From JBBDYG01 sp040901765 (GTDB lineage: Bacteria > Planctomycetota > Planctomycetia > Pirellulales > Lacipirellulaceae), in NCBI GenBank assembly GCA_040901765.1, contig JBBDYG010000104.1:1-64000 (forward strand): a stretch of 64,000 bases of DNA, read 5' to 3'. The notes beneath the pieces are model-generated. The model was given only the letters and a program-made list of their open reading frames with translations. It was not told the DNA's origin and ran no database searches. Shown here piece after piece: positions 34,177-43,534 of this stretch (positions are counted from its first letter, which is position 1; every line of letters starts with the position of its first letter). The position numbers and the translations under genes are program-made.

Positions 34177-34391
34177 CACCACAGAGCCACTGAGGACACG
34201 GGGAGTCAAATAACCACAAAAAGGCACGAGAAGTCACGAAGAGAATCAGAGTACCGCCTTTAAATCAAGTTCCGTAACCGCGTTAGCTGATACCAGGTAA
34301 TTTTCTAACTTCACGCAATCTTTTTGTGGATTTTTGTGCCTGTTCGTGGCTATTCAATTGCTCTTCCCCGTGTCCTCCGTGGCTCCGTGGT
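34177..34391. repeat. Inverted word pair before the Rieske gene
   Basis: A roughly 25-base sequence around ACAGAGCCACTGAGGACACG (34177-34202) is mirrored at 34366-34391 (CCCCGTGTCCTCCGTGGCTC and following) with about three mismatches. The right arm lies about 30 bases before the start at 34422. Confidence 0.65.
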
Positions 34392-34421
34392 AAGCCGAAT
34401 CGTTCGAGTAACTAAAAGGTC

Positions 34422-34754
34422 ATGTCCGAATTCGTCACGGTCGCCCGCGTCGGCTCGATCCCGCCGGGGAAAGGGGAGTCATTCGTTGTCGAAGGCCGGA
34501 TGGTGGCCGTCTTTAACGACGGCGGCACGTACTTCGCTATCGACGACATGTGCCCCCACATGGGCGCGTCGCTCGGCGCGGGACACCTCGACGAAGATGG
34601 CACCGTCACCTGCCCCTGGCACGCCTGGCGGTTCTGCGTCCGCGACGGCAAATGGTGCGACAACCCGCGGCTGGGCGTCGATACCTTCGAGGTTCGCGTC
34701 GTGGGTGATGAAATCCAAGTGAAGGCACGAGAAACAACAAAACCATCCGCGTGA
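34422..34754 (+). CDS. Rieske [2Fe-2S] ferredoxin-like protein
   Basis: The 110-residue protein carries both Rieske ligand boxes: CPHMGASLGAG near residue 45 and CPWHAWRF near residue 65, so it binds a 2Fe-2S cluster through two cysteines and two histidines. Length and sequence (YFAIDDMCPH, FVVEGRMVAVFNDGG) resemble the small subunit NirD or dioxygenase ferredoxins. No reductase gene is near. It precedes the sulfatase by 33 bp on the same strand. Confidence 0.9.
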   Translation: MSEFVTVARVGSIPPGKGESFVVEGRMVAVFNDGGTYFAIDDMCPHMGASLGAGHLDEDGTVTCPWHAWRFCVRDGKWCDNPRLGVDTFEVRVVGDEIQVKARETTKPSA

Positions 34755-34787
34755 GCCGCGGCGTCCCCGCCCGCGTCGAGTTCTGTC

Positions 34788-36764
34788 ATGCTCCGCCTCA
34801 TCAGTCTAATTCTCGTCTGTCTCTTCGCGACTCGCACCTGCTTGGCCGAGCGTCCCAACATCCTCTGGCTCAGCGCCGAAGACATGTCGCCCCATCTGGG
34901 CTGCTACGGCGACCAGCACGCCCGCACGCCCAATATCGACCGCCTCGCCGCCGAGGGGATTCTCTACGAAAACGCCTTCAGCACCGCGCCGGTCTGCGCG
35001 CCGAGCCGATCGGCAATCATTACGGGTGTGTACGCCACCTCGCTGGGCACGCACCACATGCGGTCGCAGGTAACGCTGCCGCCGGAAATCCGCTGCTTCC
35101 CGGCGTACCTCCGCGAGGCCGGTTACTACTGCACGAACAACACCAAGGAGGACTACAACTTCCGCACCCCGCCGGGCAGTTGGGACGAATCGAGCCGGCG
35201 CGCCCACTGGCGCAACCGGCCGGATGACAAGCCGCCCTTCTTCGCCGTGTTCAACTACACCGGCACGCACGAGAGCCACATCCGCGGCGACGAACCGGCC
35301 TACTCGCGCGCGATTGCAAATCTCAAACCCGAGGAGCTCCACGACCCCGCAACGCTGGAACTGCCGCCGTACTACCCGGACACGCCCAAAGTCCGCGCCG
35401 AATGGGCGCGCTACTACAACCTCATCACGGCGCTCGACCATTGGGTTGCCGAGCGTCTTCAAGAACTCGACGACGCGGGCCTTGCCGAGAATACGATCGT
35501 CATGTTCTGGTCCGACCACGGCGTCGGCATGCCCCGCGGCAAGCGCTGGCTCTACGACTCCGGCATCCACGTCCCGCTAATCGTCCGCGTGCCGGAGCGC
35601 TACCAGCACCTGGGGAGCGAAGCGACCGTTGGTTCCCCTCCCCCCAGCGGGGAGGGGTTAAGGGAGGGGGCCATGAAGCTTTCCAGAGGACGGCGTACCG
35701 ATGAGCTGGTAAGCCTCCTCGATCTCGCGCCCACCGTTCTCAATCTCGCCGGCCAAGCTATTCCGACTTACATGCAAGGCCGCGCGTTCCTGGGCGAGAA
35801 CCTCACGCCCGAGCGCGAATACATCTTCGCCGCCCGCGACCGCATGGACGAGCGCTACGACATGAGCCGCGTCGTCCGCACGAAGAAGTACGCTTACATC
35901 CGCAACTTCATGCCCTGGCGGCCCTATGCCCAATGGCTTAGCTACGCCGAGCAGTCGCCCACAATGCAGGAGCTGCGGCGGTTGCACGTCGAAGGGAAAC
36001 TCTCGCCGGAACAGACGCTGTTTTTGCGCGAGACGAAGCCGGTGGAGGAGTTGTACAATCTAGCGAATGACCCCGACGAGTTAAACAACCTCGCGGAGCA
36101 TCGCGGATACCAAAAGCTCCTGGAAATCAATCGTAAGCGGCTAACGGAATGGATGAACTCACATTTTGACCTGGGGCCTTTAGCGGAAACGACATTGCAG
36201 GTACCCGACGGTGATCAATTCCTTTGGTACTCACGATTTCGTCGCGCATTCGCACCGGAGAAGTATGATGATTTGCGAGGCAATGCCGATTACTTCTCCC
36301 GTGAACTCGCTCGAATGCCCCACGATGTTTGGCTATTGGGCGCGATCGGATCTGCTGCCGAGTCCGACCCGCTTGCCTCACTGTGGTGGGGACGGGGTGA
36401 AACTTTGTTGATCGCGCACGGGGGATTCACTACGGTGCTACCTAAGTTCGAAGCCGTTCCCGCAGCCAAAATCGCCGGTGCCGAGTTCGCCATCCAGTTT
36501 TTCGCCGATCAACGTCCGCAGGCCGTTGAAACGCTGCTTCAAATTCTTGAGAATTCACCCTCCTCGTGGGACCGACTCCAAGCCGCCAACGTCCTCGACC
36601 TGTTGCCCGACTTCGAAGCGCACGCCGATACGATTCGCCCGGTGGTCGAGCGCGTTCACGCCAAGCTAATCGCCAAGCCCGCCAAGGCGCAAACGCAGGC
36701 CGAGGGTTACATCCTGCGCGTAACCGAGCATCTGCGCGAGCGGCTTGAGGGTGGTACGCCTTGA
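34788..36764 (+). CDS. Secreted sulfatase with an in-frame repeat insertion
   Basis: The 658-residue exported enzyme hydrolyses sulfate esters. After the signal peptide (LISLILVCLFATRTCLA) come NILWLSAEDMSPHLGCYGDQ, and the maturation motif VCAPSRSAIITG with the cysteine that becomes formylglycine. Metal-binding SDHGVGMPRGK follows near residue 243. Between residues about 277 and 305 a palindromic, G/C-rich block (35611-35695) adds about 27 residues without homology (TVGSPPPSGEGLREGAMKLS), before the normal TDELVSLLDLAPTVLNLAG. The rest, including a long HEAT-like C-terminal part, is intact. Substrate is probably a sulfated polysaccharide. Confidence 0.92.
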   Translation: MLRLISLILVCLFATRTCLAERPNILWLSAEDMSPHLGCYGDQHARTPNIDRLAAEGILYENAFSTAPVCAPSRSAIITGVYATSLGTHHMRSQVTLPPEIRCFPAYLREAGYYCTNNTKEDYNFRTPPGSWDESSRRAHWRNRPDDKPPFFAVFNYTGTHESHIRGDEPAYSRAIANLKPEELHDPATLELPPYYPDTPKVRAEWARYYNLITALDHWVAERLQELDDAGLAENTIVMFWSDHGVGMPRGKRWLYDSGIHVPLIVRVPERYQHLGSEATVGSPPPSGEGLREGAMKLSRGRRTDELVSLLDLAPTVLNLAGQAIPTYMQGRAFLGENLTPEREYIFAARDRMDERYDMSRVVRTKKYAYIRNFMPWRPYAQWLSYAEQSPTMQELRRLHVEGKLSPEQTLFLRETKPVEELYNLANDPDELNNLAEHRGYQKLLEINRKRLTEWMNSHFDLGPLAETTLQVPDGDQFLWYSRFRRAFAPEKYDDLRGNADYFSRELARMPHDVWLLGAIGSAAESDPLASLWWGRGETLLIAHGGFTTVLPKFEAVPAAKIAGAEFAIQFFADQRPQAVETLLQILENSPSSWDRLQAANVLDLLPDFEAHADTIRPVVERVHAKLIAKPAKAQTQAEGYILRVTEHLRERLEGGTP

Positions 36765-37107
36765 GGCTTTGCGAAGGGCGTGGCGAGGCATCTTCATCCC
36801 GAAAGGGATCACAGCCATTAGCCGGTGGTCGCGCAGCGCACCACCAGTATCGGAGAACAAATTGAGCAGCACCCCGGCAGGGGTGCCAGCCAGTTCGCGA
36901 CGTCTGGTGTTGCTGGCACCTCTGCCGGGGTGCAATTTCTGTTTGATCGAGTTACCGGCAGTGGCGCTTACGCTTACTGCCGGCTAATGGCTGCCAAGCC
37001 TCCGGCTTGAAGTGCGACAACGTCGCATACTCGCGGAGAATCCTGGATTGATGACGGAGTAAGACAGCACCAGCGTGTCGCGAGCGCGGCTAAGGCCGCT
37101 TTCCGCG
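36765..37107. repeat. Dispersed palindromic repeat family A, copy 1
   Basis: This gap is filled by a compound palindrome. Outer arms are ACAGCCATTAGCCGGTGGT (36811-36829) and TGCCGGCTAATGGCTGCC (36978-36995); inner arms are GCACCCCGGCAGGGGTGCC (about 36869-36887) and GCACCTCTGCCGGGGTGC (about 36916-36933). A second copy lies at 46428-46609. No gene is called here. Confidence 0.8.
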
Positions 37108-37839
37108 TTACGAACGTCCGCTGCTGCGGCCCAACTCATAGGCGATCAGCGCGCCGACGCCGATGAACGCGAACGACAGTAGCGAGAATTCGTCAGCCCG
37201 CGCCGGGGGCTTGTTCGACATGCCAGCCGGGGGACGTGCCGGCGCGACCATTTCGACTGCCTTTTCCACGACTTCATCTTCGGCCTCGGGCGCCTCAGCG
37301 GGCGGTTCCGCAGCAGCCTCATCCCCGGGCTCGCCCACGGTCGCGGCCGGGTCAGCCGGTGCCGCAACGTCAAGCGGTGCTGCCGGATCACCAGGCACTG
37401 CAGCATCACCAGGCACTGCCGGATCGTCCGTCGCAGCGGGGTCGGTGCCCGGGGTTTCCGGTTCAGCGGCCAGATCTTCAGCAGGCGGCGCGGCGTCCTC
37501 CGCAGGTTCCCTTGCAGGCGGTGTTGCATCAGGGGCGGGCCTGTCGCGAGGCAACTTGATCTGGCTTCTTTCAACTTGGACCTGCAACATTTTCGTCGTC
37601 GCAAGCGTTGCACCGACAAAAGCGATGAGCGTGAGCGCCGCCGCGATCGCGCCGCACAGGTAGCAAGGCCCGGGCCTGTCCGATTTGGCCATAAGCCGCA
37701 CGCCAAGGCCGGTCAGCACGCCGACGAACAGCGCCAGCCACGGGGCTTCCATCAGTGCAAAACCTTCGACGCCGATAATTAGGGCCGCGCCCAATAGGCC
37801 GCCGATGACCCCACCCGCCAACGCTTTCACGAGTCGCAT
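37108..37839 (-). CDS. Proline/alanine-rich membrane protein
   Basis: I do not recognise a family. The 243-residue protein has three N-terminal membrane segments (residues about 5-30, 34-50 and 60-85), then an acidic, proline/alanine-rich linker (about 100-205) with repeats such as PAVPGDAAVPGDPAAP, and a final hydrophobic helix (LLSFAFIGVGALIAYELG). Low complexity of the linker suggests a spacer through the periplasm. Start ATG 37839. A short family-like CYLC lies near residue 60. Confidence 0.65.
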   Translation of the reverse strand: MRLVKALAGGVIGGLLGAALIIGVEGFALMEAPWLALFVGVLTGLGVRLMAKSDRPGPCYLCGAIAAALTLIAFVGATLATTKMLQVQVERSQIKLPRDRPAPDATPPAREPAEDAAPPAEDLAAEPETPGTDPAATDDPAVPGDAAVPGDPAAPLDVAAPADPAATVGEPGDEAAAEPPAEAPEAEDEVVEKAVEMVAPARPPAGMSNKPPARADEFSLLSFAFIGVGALIAYELGRSSGRS

Positions 37840-38019
37840 GATCCGCCCCTCGCATAGAGAAAAGTGGTTGTCCGTAAAGGCCGGTCAACACGGTTCTTAG
37901 TCTAAACTCGCTGCCTCAAAATCGCAAGCAAGACTTCCCACGCCATCTTCAATGCACCGTGGGCGAATTCGGCGCTTCAAGGTATAATCCGTGGTCCAAA
38001 TGTAGCTTGAAGCCTGTTT

Positions 38020-38051
38020 CCCCAGCCCCTAGCCCCTAGCCCCTCGCCCCC
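38020..38051 (+). promoter_or_regulatory. C-rich tandem-word leader before the dehydrogenase gene
   Basis: CCCCAGCCCCTAGCCCCTAG at 38020-38039 and a following CCCCTCGCCCCC form tandem near-identical units ending nine bases before the ATG at 38060. No Shine-Dalgarno is seen. The unit resembles the apgM/pgi leader words. Confidence 0.65.
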
Positions 38052-38059
38052 TTGTAATC

Positions 38060-39130
38060 ATGCCCAAAACTCACCATATCGCCGTCCTCGGCGGCGACGG
38101 CACCGGTCCCGAAGTCTCCGCCGAAGCCGTCAAGGTTCTCCAGGCCATCGCCAAGCTCGAAGGCTTCCAATTCGAGCTTACCCATCTCGATTGGGGCGGC
38201 GACCGCCTGCTCAAGACGGGCGAGGCCCTACCCGCCGACGGCCTCGAACAACTCCGCAAGTTCGACGCCATCCTGCTCGGCGCGGTCGGCCACCCCGACG
38301 TCGCCCCCGGCATCCTCGAACGCAAGCTGTTGCTCGATCTGCGATTCGGGCTGGACCAGTACATCAACCTCCGCCCCGTGAAACTTTTTCCAGGCGTCGA
38401 GACGCCGCTCAAGGACAAAGGCCCTGACGACATCGACTTCATCGTCGTCCGCGAAAACACCGAAGACCTTTACTGCGGCGCCGGCGGGTTCATGCACAAG
38501 GGCACGCCCAACGAAGTTGCCACGCAGACCGCAATCTACACCCGCCGCGGCTGCGAACGCTGCATCCGCTATGCCTTCGAGCTAACCCGCAAACGCAACA
38601 ACCCCAAAGGCAAGAAGCTTACGCTAGTCGCCAAGACGAACGTCCTCACCATCGGCCACGACCTGTGGTGGCGCACCTTTCAGGAAGTCGCCAAGGAGTA
38701 TCCCGACGTTGAGAAGGATTACAACCACGTCGACGCCTGCTGCATGTGGATCGTGAAGAACCCCGAATACTATGATGTGATCGTGACGACCAACATGTTT
38801 GGCGACATCATCACCGACCTTTCGGGCATCATCCAAGGGGGCATGGGCGTCGCCGCCGGCGGCAACATCAACCCCGAACCGGGCGGCGTGAGCATGTTCG
38901 AGCCGATGGGCGGCAGCGCTCCCAAGTACACCGGCACCGGCAAGATCAACCCGATCGCCGCCATCAACGCCGCCAGCATGTTGCTCGATCAACTTGGCGA
39001 AACCAAAGCCGGCCAGCGTGTGATGCAGGCCATCATGAAAGTGACCGCCTCGAAGATGAAGAGCCAAGCAGCGGGCAAAATGGGCTTTACAACGAGCCAG
39101 GTGGGACATTTGGTAGTGGAGGCCTTATAA
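38060..39130 (+). CDS. Isocitrate/isopropylmalate dehydrogenase family protein
   Basis: The 356-residue NAD(P)-linked decarboxylating dehydrogenase has the family's GGDGTGPEVSAEAVKVL start, the substrate loop VVRENTEDLYCGAGGF near residue 130, and the metal-binding TNMFGDIITDLSG near residue 245. The loop resembles isocitrate dehydrogenases (RENTEDLYxG) more than LeuB (REL-type), so the substrate could be isocitrate, homoisocitrate or isopropylmalate. No leucine-pathway neighbour is present. The enzyme is cytoplasmic, in a two-subunit dimer in known relatives. Confidence 0.88.
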   Translation: MPKTHHIAVLGGDGTGPEVSAEAVKVLQAIAKLEGFQFELTHLDWGGDRLLKTGEALPADGLEQLRKFDAILLGAVGHPDVAPGILERKLLLDLRFGLDQYINLRPVKLFPGVETPLKDKGPDDIDFIVVRENTEDLYCGAGGFMHKGTPNEVATQTAIYTRRGCERCIRYAFELTRKRNNPKGKKLTLVAKTNVLTIGHDLWWRTFQEVAKEYPDVEKDYNHVDACCMWIVKNPEYYDVIVTTNMFGDIITDLSGIIQGGMGVAAGGNINPEPGGVSMFEPMGGSAPKYTGTGKINPIAAINAASMLLDQLGETKAGQRVMQAIMKVTASKMKSQAAGKMGFTTSQVGHLVVEAL

Positions 39131-39142
39131 TGGCCCACCTGC

Positions 39143-39844
39143 TCACCTCACGCGGCCTCTTTGCCGTGTCACATTTCGCGCGATCCACATTAGGGTGAGC
39201 GAGCCTAGCAACGCCATCGTCCGCGGCTCAGGCACGGCCGTGAACACCCGCAACTGATCTATGTACTCAGTTGCGCCCCAGTTGAGCGACAACGTCAATC
39301 GGTTCGGCGAGATCTCGGCCGAATCTGATACCCCAGCGCCGATTGCGCCAAACTCGAAGTCGCGGAAGATAGGATTTGCAGCCGTCGGATAGATGGTTCC
39401 CGGCGCACCATACGCATCGGTGGCATTGAGCGTGTCGAGGCGGAACACCATGCCGATGATCGGGCGATGGAAGGTCACCGACCCGCTAACGCGAACTGGT
39501 GTAAACGGCGTGCCGACAGGATCGAAATGGAGGAGATGAACATCAACCAATGCCCCGGACGCCAATATTCCACCGGTCAAATCACTTAGCTGGCCATATC
39601 TGCCCGGCGTCCCATCTGCATCGAGCGTCACGGAATTCGGCAGCACAAAATTCTCGCGTTCCTGAATCAACGCGATCGTCGTGTCATTTTCAAATGCATT
39701 ACGAATCAGCGATGCCGGCGCTGGCGTGGTGACGACAGCGCCGGATGTGATTGAACCTGACGCGGCCCTTGAAACCGCCGTAGACACGCATACGCACAAC
39801 GTGAGGGAAATCTTCAAGCATGCCAAAGTAATGCAGATTTTCAT
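39143..39844 (-). CDS. PEP-CTERM anchored secreted protein
   Basis: The 233-residue protein has a signal peptide (ACLKISLTLCVCVSTAVS) and a classical PEP-CTERM sorting signal at its end: VPEPRTMALLGSLTLMWIA, then NVTRQRGR. Such proteins are cut and attached by exosortase. The body is beta-rich with GSVTFHRPIIGMVFRLDTLNA. It converges on the dehydrogenase gene, 12 bases away. No exosortase gene is in the window. Confidence 0.88.
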   Translation of the reverse strand: MKICITLACLKISLTLCVCVSTAVSRAASGSITSGAVVTTPAPASLIRNAFENDTTIALIQERENFVLPNSVTLDADGTPGRYGQLSDLTGGILASGALVDVHLLHFDPVGTPFTPVRVSGSVTFHRPIIGMVFRLDTLNATDAYGAPGTIYPTAANPIFRDFEFGAIGAGVSDSAEISPNRLTLSLNWGATEYIDQLRVFTAVPEPRTMALLGSLTLMWIARNVTRQRGRVR

Positions 39845-40610
39845 GGGATTGAACCTCCGAAAAGATGAGGAGAAAATCTATAAGTGAATAAAGACGCATG
39901 GGTCGCAATGGCCGGAACAGCATTATCGAGCAGCACCCGCAACGAACAATACGCGAGATTTACGCCATTCTAGTCTGATACTACGACCACCGCGACGTGT
40001 TCGACGCCGAATTAGCGGCAGATTCCCATTTCGCTTAGCCGCGGAGCGGTGCCATTGCTTAGCCGCGCGGCCTAAACCCGCGGAACGCGGTCCACAAGAA
40101 TTCTTCCAGCCGCGAGCGGCGGCATTACTCCGCCATCCCCATCTGCCGCAGGTGGTTCGCTTGACCGCTGTGAACTCACTTCCTAGAGTGAATCAAGCGC
40201 CTTGCTTCGCTGGCACTTCGTGCTTCTGAGTTGGCGGAACCTGCTCAAGAAACTTTTATCGTCATTGGCCTGCGGCTTGCCGCTTCGTGGACCACGCGAT
40301 CGATCAGCTTGGGTCAGACGCCCTTTGGGCACAAATTTCTACGGAGAAACGATAGCCCGGCTTACAATACAATCCTCGCACCATCGTTAGACGCCGTACA
40401 TTCCGAATTTGCGACCCTCGGTGGGCTTGGGACAGTCTGGCCGGGGTGGTTCGTCCAGGGTGCTGCATGAAAGCAGCGAAGTTTCGAGCCGTTTTCCGCA
40501 GTCCCACCGTTTCGCCGACCCGCTCCCAAGCTATATCTTAGAATTAGGCCACGCGGATCCCCGCCTACTAGCGGCCAGTTGTCCCCTTCGGATTTCGGAG
40601 AAGTTTCGGC
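39845..40610. other. Intergenic region of about 770 bases, no gene seen
   Basis: The region separates the divergent PEP-CTERM gene and the polymerase-like gene. Frames crossing it read as noise. Short GCCGCG words recur (CTTAGCCGCGGAGCGG, CTTAGCCGCGCGGCC near 40034-40072), but no clear long hairpin or RNA gene was found. Confidence 0.55.
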
Positions 40611-41984
40611 ATGTCCGACGAGAGAATCCTCATCCCATTTGGCTACGCGTTCATTGGCGTGCTGCTAGTGATGATTCTGGTGCCGTATTTGCGTCGCAAA
40701 TCGGACCTACTGACCGCATGGAACTTTTTCTTAGTGGGTGCCATCAACTTCGTCGGCTTGGCCGCGCTCAAAGCAGCTTACTCCAGCCACGAATTCCGGA
40801 TCCTTGCTTACGAGCGCCGCGACTACGAATTGTACATTATCGGCGCGATTACTTTTTTCGTCACACTGACGCTGGCATATTACTGGCTCAAATTTCCGAG
40901 AAAACTCGCCGGGCGACTATTTCGGAAATGGCCGCCGGTTTCCACCAGTGTTCTCTACGTGATGATCGCGATGTCCTTGGGGATGGCGGTCCTCCCTTTG
41001 CTTCCCATCCGCATCCCGGGTGTGAGCCAAGTCATTTACCACCTTGGCAACAAGGGGATCGTGGTCGCCGTCGCGATGGCGTTCGCAGCATGGTTCAAGG
41101 AGAAAAACAACCCGGTCCTCTTGGGAACTCTCCTTGGCGTACTGCTGTTCTCGGCAGTTCTGGCGGTGATGGCAGGGGGAGGCAGAAGAACGTTGCTCAG
41201 CGTCGGCACGACGATACCCATCTGCGCTTATTGGTTCTGGCTACGCTACAAGGGCCCGTGGACCAATCTCGCCCTGTTCGGATCGGCCGCGGTATTTGGC
41301 ATCCTGTTGCTGGCAGCCTATAGCGCCGTTCGTCACTTTGATCGACGTGGCGAGATGAAGGAGCGATCGATGGCCAACTCCTTTGAGGCTCTGAGGGAGT
41401 TGCCCTCTAAACTGTTCTCGTCCAATGTTGAAGGTCTAATGGGGCAGAATGCGGCCCAGACCTCTTTAGCAGCGATCCATCTCTATACCAACAACCTTGA
41501 CCCAGAACCATTTCACTCGGTCGTCTTTGTTTCCACCAACTTTATTCCGCGCGCGATGTGGGAAGAAAAGCCGATGGGGTTGGGCTACACGCTACCCAAG
41601 TCGGCGCGAGTCCACGGCACGCGAGCAACCTGGGGACCTGGCATCGTGGGGCATGGATTCCATGAAGGAGGCTTGCACATGCTCGTCTTCTACGGAATCC
41701 TGGCCGGAGTCGCGCTGCGTTTCCTCGACGAGCTACTCGTCCGGCAATCAACCAATCCTTACTTGCTTGCGATGTTTTCCGCCATGTCTGCCCACATCAT
41801 CGGCTGGACGCGTGGCGACATCGGTACGTTTACGATTCAGATTGTTTCTTGCCTTATCGCGATTCAATTCTTCGCGATCGTTGCGAAGCTAGTGTTTGGA
41901 GTCGGGGTCATTTATCCCAGGACCGACGGCGCGCAGTTCGTCAACCAAAACCTGTTCAGTGCGACTTTGAAGGGTAGCGAATAG
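40611..41984 (+). CDS. Polytopic membrane protein, Wzy/O-antigen-polymerase-like
   Basis: The 457-residue protein has about ten to twelve membrane segments with a large extracytoplasmic loop in the middle (about residues 245-340), containing AVRHFDRRG, FIPRAMWEEKPMGLGYTL and GPGIVGHGFHEGG. This topology and the late conserved loop match oligosaccharide repeat-unit polymerases of the Wzy type. A sulfotransferase gene follows in the opposite direction. Function by fold pattern only. Confidence 0.7.
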   Translation: MSDERILIPFGYAFIGVLLVMILVPYLRRKSDLLTAWNFFLVGAINFVGLAALKAAYSSHEFRILAYERRDYELYIIGAITFFVTLTLAYYWLKFPRKLAGRLFRKWPPVSTSVLYVMIAMSLGMAVLPLLPIRIPGVSQVIYHLGNKGIVVAVAMAFAAWFKEKNNPVLLGTLLGVLLFSAVLAVMAGGGRRTLLSVGTTIPICAYWFWLRYKGPWTNLALFGSAAVFGILLLAAYSAVRHFDRRGEMKERSMANSFEALRELPSKLFSSNVEGLMGQNAAQTSLAAIHLYTNNLDPEPFHSVVFVSTNFIPRAMWEEKPMGLGYTLPKSARVHGTRATWGPGIVGHGFHEGGLHMLVFYGILAGVALRFLDELLVRQSTNPYLLAMFSAMSAHIIGWTRGDIGTFTIQIVSCLIAIQFFAIVAKLVFGVGVIYPRTDGAQFVNQNLFSATLKGSE

Positions 41985-42270
41985 AGTTCGTCTCGCTTCG
42001 GGAACGGGGCACCTTCTAGTTCTCTGAACGACGGAGCTTGCAGAGGAGCGTCGCCGACCGATCGGGGCGCCGAATCCATCGCGCCGCTTGACTAGCAGCG
42101 GCGACTTCAGCAATCGCAGTGGACCGCGGAAAAGCTGTAACTGCCGCTACCTTGGGGGTCGCGAACGGATAAACTCCCTAGGGTTTCAAGCAACGTCGAA
42201 GCGATGCCAAGAATCCCCCCGGATTGCTGACGTGCTCCATCACCATACATTTGGTCAAGTCATTCATAGT

Positions 42271-43236
42271 TCACGACTTCAGTTCCCCGTCGATCATGCA
42301 TACACCTTCGTTCGACCTCGAAGGAATTGTTCGTGACGCTGACTCACTCCTCTTCCAATGCGACAAGTCCCGCCCCAGCCTCTCCTCGAGTCGCTCAATA
42401 TCTGGTTCGAACTTCTCCTGCAGCGTTTGTGTCAGTTCGGCGGAAATCTCGGGTGGGCCGGCCGGAAACAGCGGCCGCAATACGAATCGATCGATCGCCA
42501 TCGCTCCGACTCGACACGGCGTCGCCAAAAGCCCGCGGCGGCCATACGTGTACGCCCGATCGTTTCCGTAGCCCCGAGAGGCCCGCTCCATCCAGACCCG
42601 CATCCGCAACCGCGGCAACGAGTAAATCGCTTGCATCGGCCGGCCGCCCGAGGCCTTGGGCTGGAAGCGTTCATCGACACCGATCACTCGGTACAGCCGC
42701 GCTAGCTCTGCCGCCTGATTTCGCTTCAAGTCGTCCAGCAGCACCACGGTGATCTGCTCACGATCCAGCGTCCGGATGTAACGTTCCAGGTGCTGCCCGT
42801 ACATGCTGAAATCGAGAATCTCGTGGGCTCGCGGATACTTCTCGTATTCGCCCGCGAGCAGTTTCCGCAGGCCCACTTCCGCGTTGGCGATCGGAATAAA
42901 CCCGCTCGCCATATAATGAAAGTAACCGGAAATCGTCCGTTCCAGCGGTTTCCGCAGCACGGCGATAAGCTTCACCGCCGGTAGATGCTTCTTGAGCCGC
43001 TCGGGGCACTCGGGGCACCCGAGCACGTTGGGCCTTTTCACGCCGATCTTTTGGCCGGGCCTTGCGGCCGCAAAGTTCGATTCGAACTGCTCGAGCCGGC
43101 TTTCCGCATAGAACGGATCTTCAAAAAACGCGATCTCCGCTGCCGGCATAAACACCTCCGGATGCTCGCGCAGGCACTCCAGCAGGTAGGTTGAACCTGC
43201 TTTCTGGGCGCCGATAACGAAAAAGTCGGGGAGCAT
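42271..43236 (-). CDS. Sulfotransferase domain protein
   Basis: The 321-residue enzyme should transfer sulfate from PAPS to a hydroxyl of a glycan or other acceptor. The 5'-phosphosulfate loop is FFVIGAQKAGSTYLLECL at the N-terminus, followed by the 3'-phosphate-binding stretch LIAVLRKPLERTISGYFHY near residue 94. The start at ATG 43236 places the PAPS loop at the usual distance; the frame continues upstream to 43323. Together with the Wzy-like gene it suggests a sulfated surface polysaccharide. Confidence 0.9.
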   Translation of the reverse strand: MLPDFFVIGAQKAGSTYLLECLREHPEVFMPAAEIAFFEDPFYAESRLEQFESNFAAARPGQKIGVKRPNVLGCPECPERLKKHLPAVKLIAVLRKPLERTISGYFHYMASGFIPIANAEVGLRKLLAGEYEKYPRAHEILDFSMYGQHLERYIRTLDREQITVVLLDDLKRNQAAELARLYRVIGVDERFQPKASGGRPMQAIYSLPRLRMRVWMERASRGYGNDRAYTYGRRGLLATPCRVGAMAIDRFVLRPLFPAGPPEISAELTQTLQEKFEPDIERLEERLGRDLSHWKRSESASRTIPSRSNEGVCMIDGELKS

Positions 43237-43534
43237 CGCGTTGGCCCGCGCGGGCGTCAGGATTCCAGAGTTGCGGACGAGCAGCAGCCGCGCATTGGTG
43301 GCACACCCACGTCCTCGTGGCATGTGAATTCGCTCACTCCGACCCGCCGTGCCTTTGATCCGGTTCAGTTAATCATAGCCCTTGGCCCCCCTGCCTAGCC
43401 AGTGAATCACCGCTTGATTTGGCCCTCCGATTCAGAACTTTGCATTTTCCCCGTTTTTCCGGCACAATGAGACACGCCCCTTCCCGCCGCTCGCGGCTTA
43501 GCGTGCCTTCGCCTTGTGTTAAGGAACCTGACCA

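Noticed and set aside
33106..34227. 373-residue minus-strand frame opposite the DUF6263-like gene
   Set aside because: The frame is an antisense shadow rich in His, Leu and Arg; the plus-strand gene has a signal peptide and ribosome site.
40019..40150. Hairpin or RNA gene in the 40-kb intergenic region
   Set aside because: GCCGCG words recur but do not form a convincing stem, and no conserved RNA motif was recognised.
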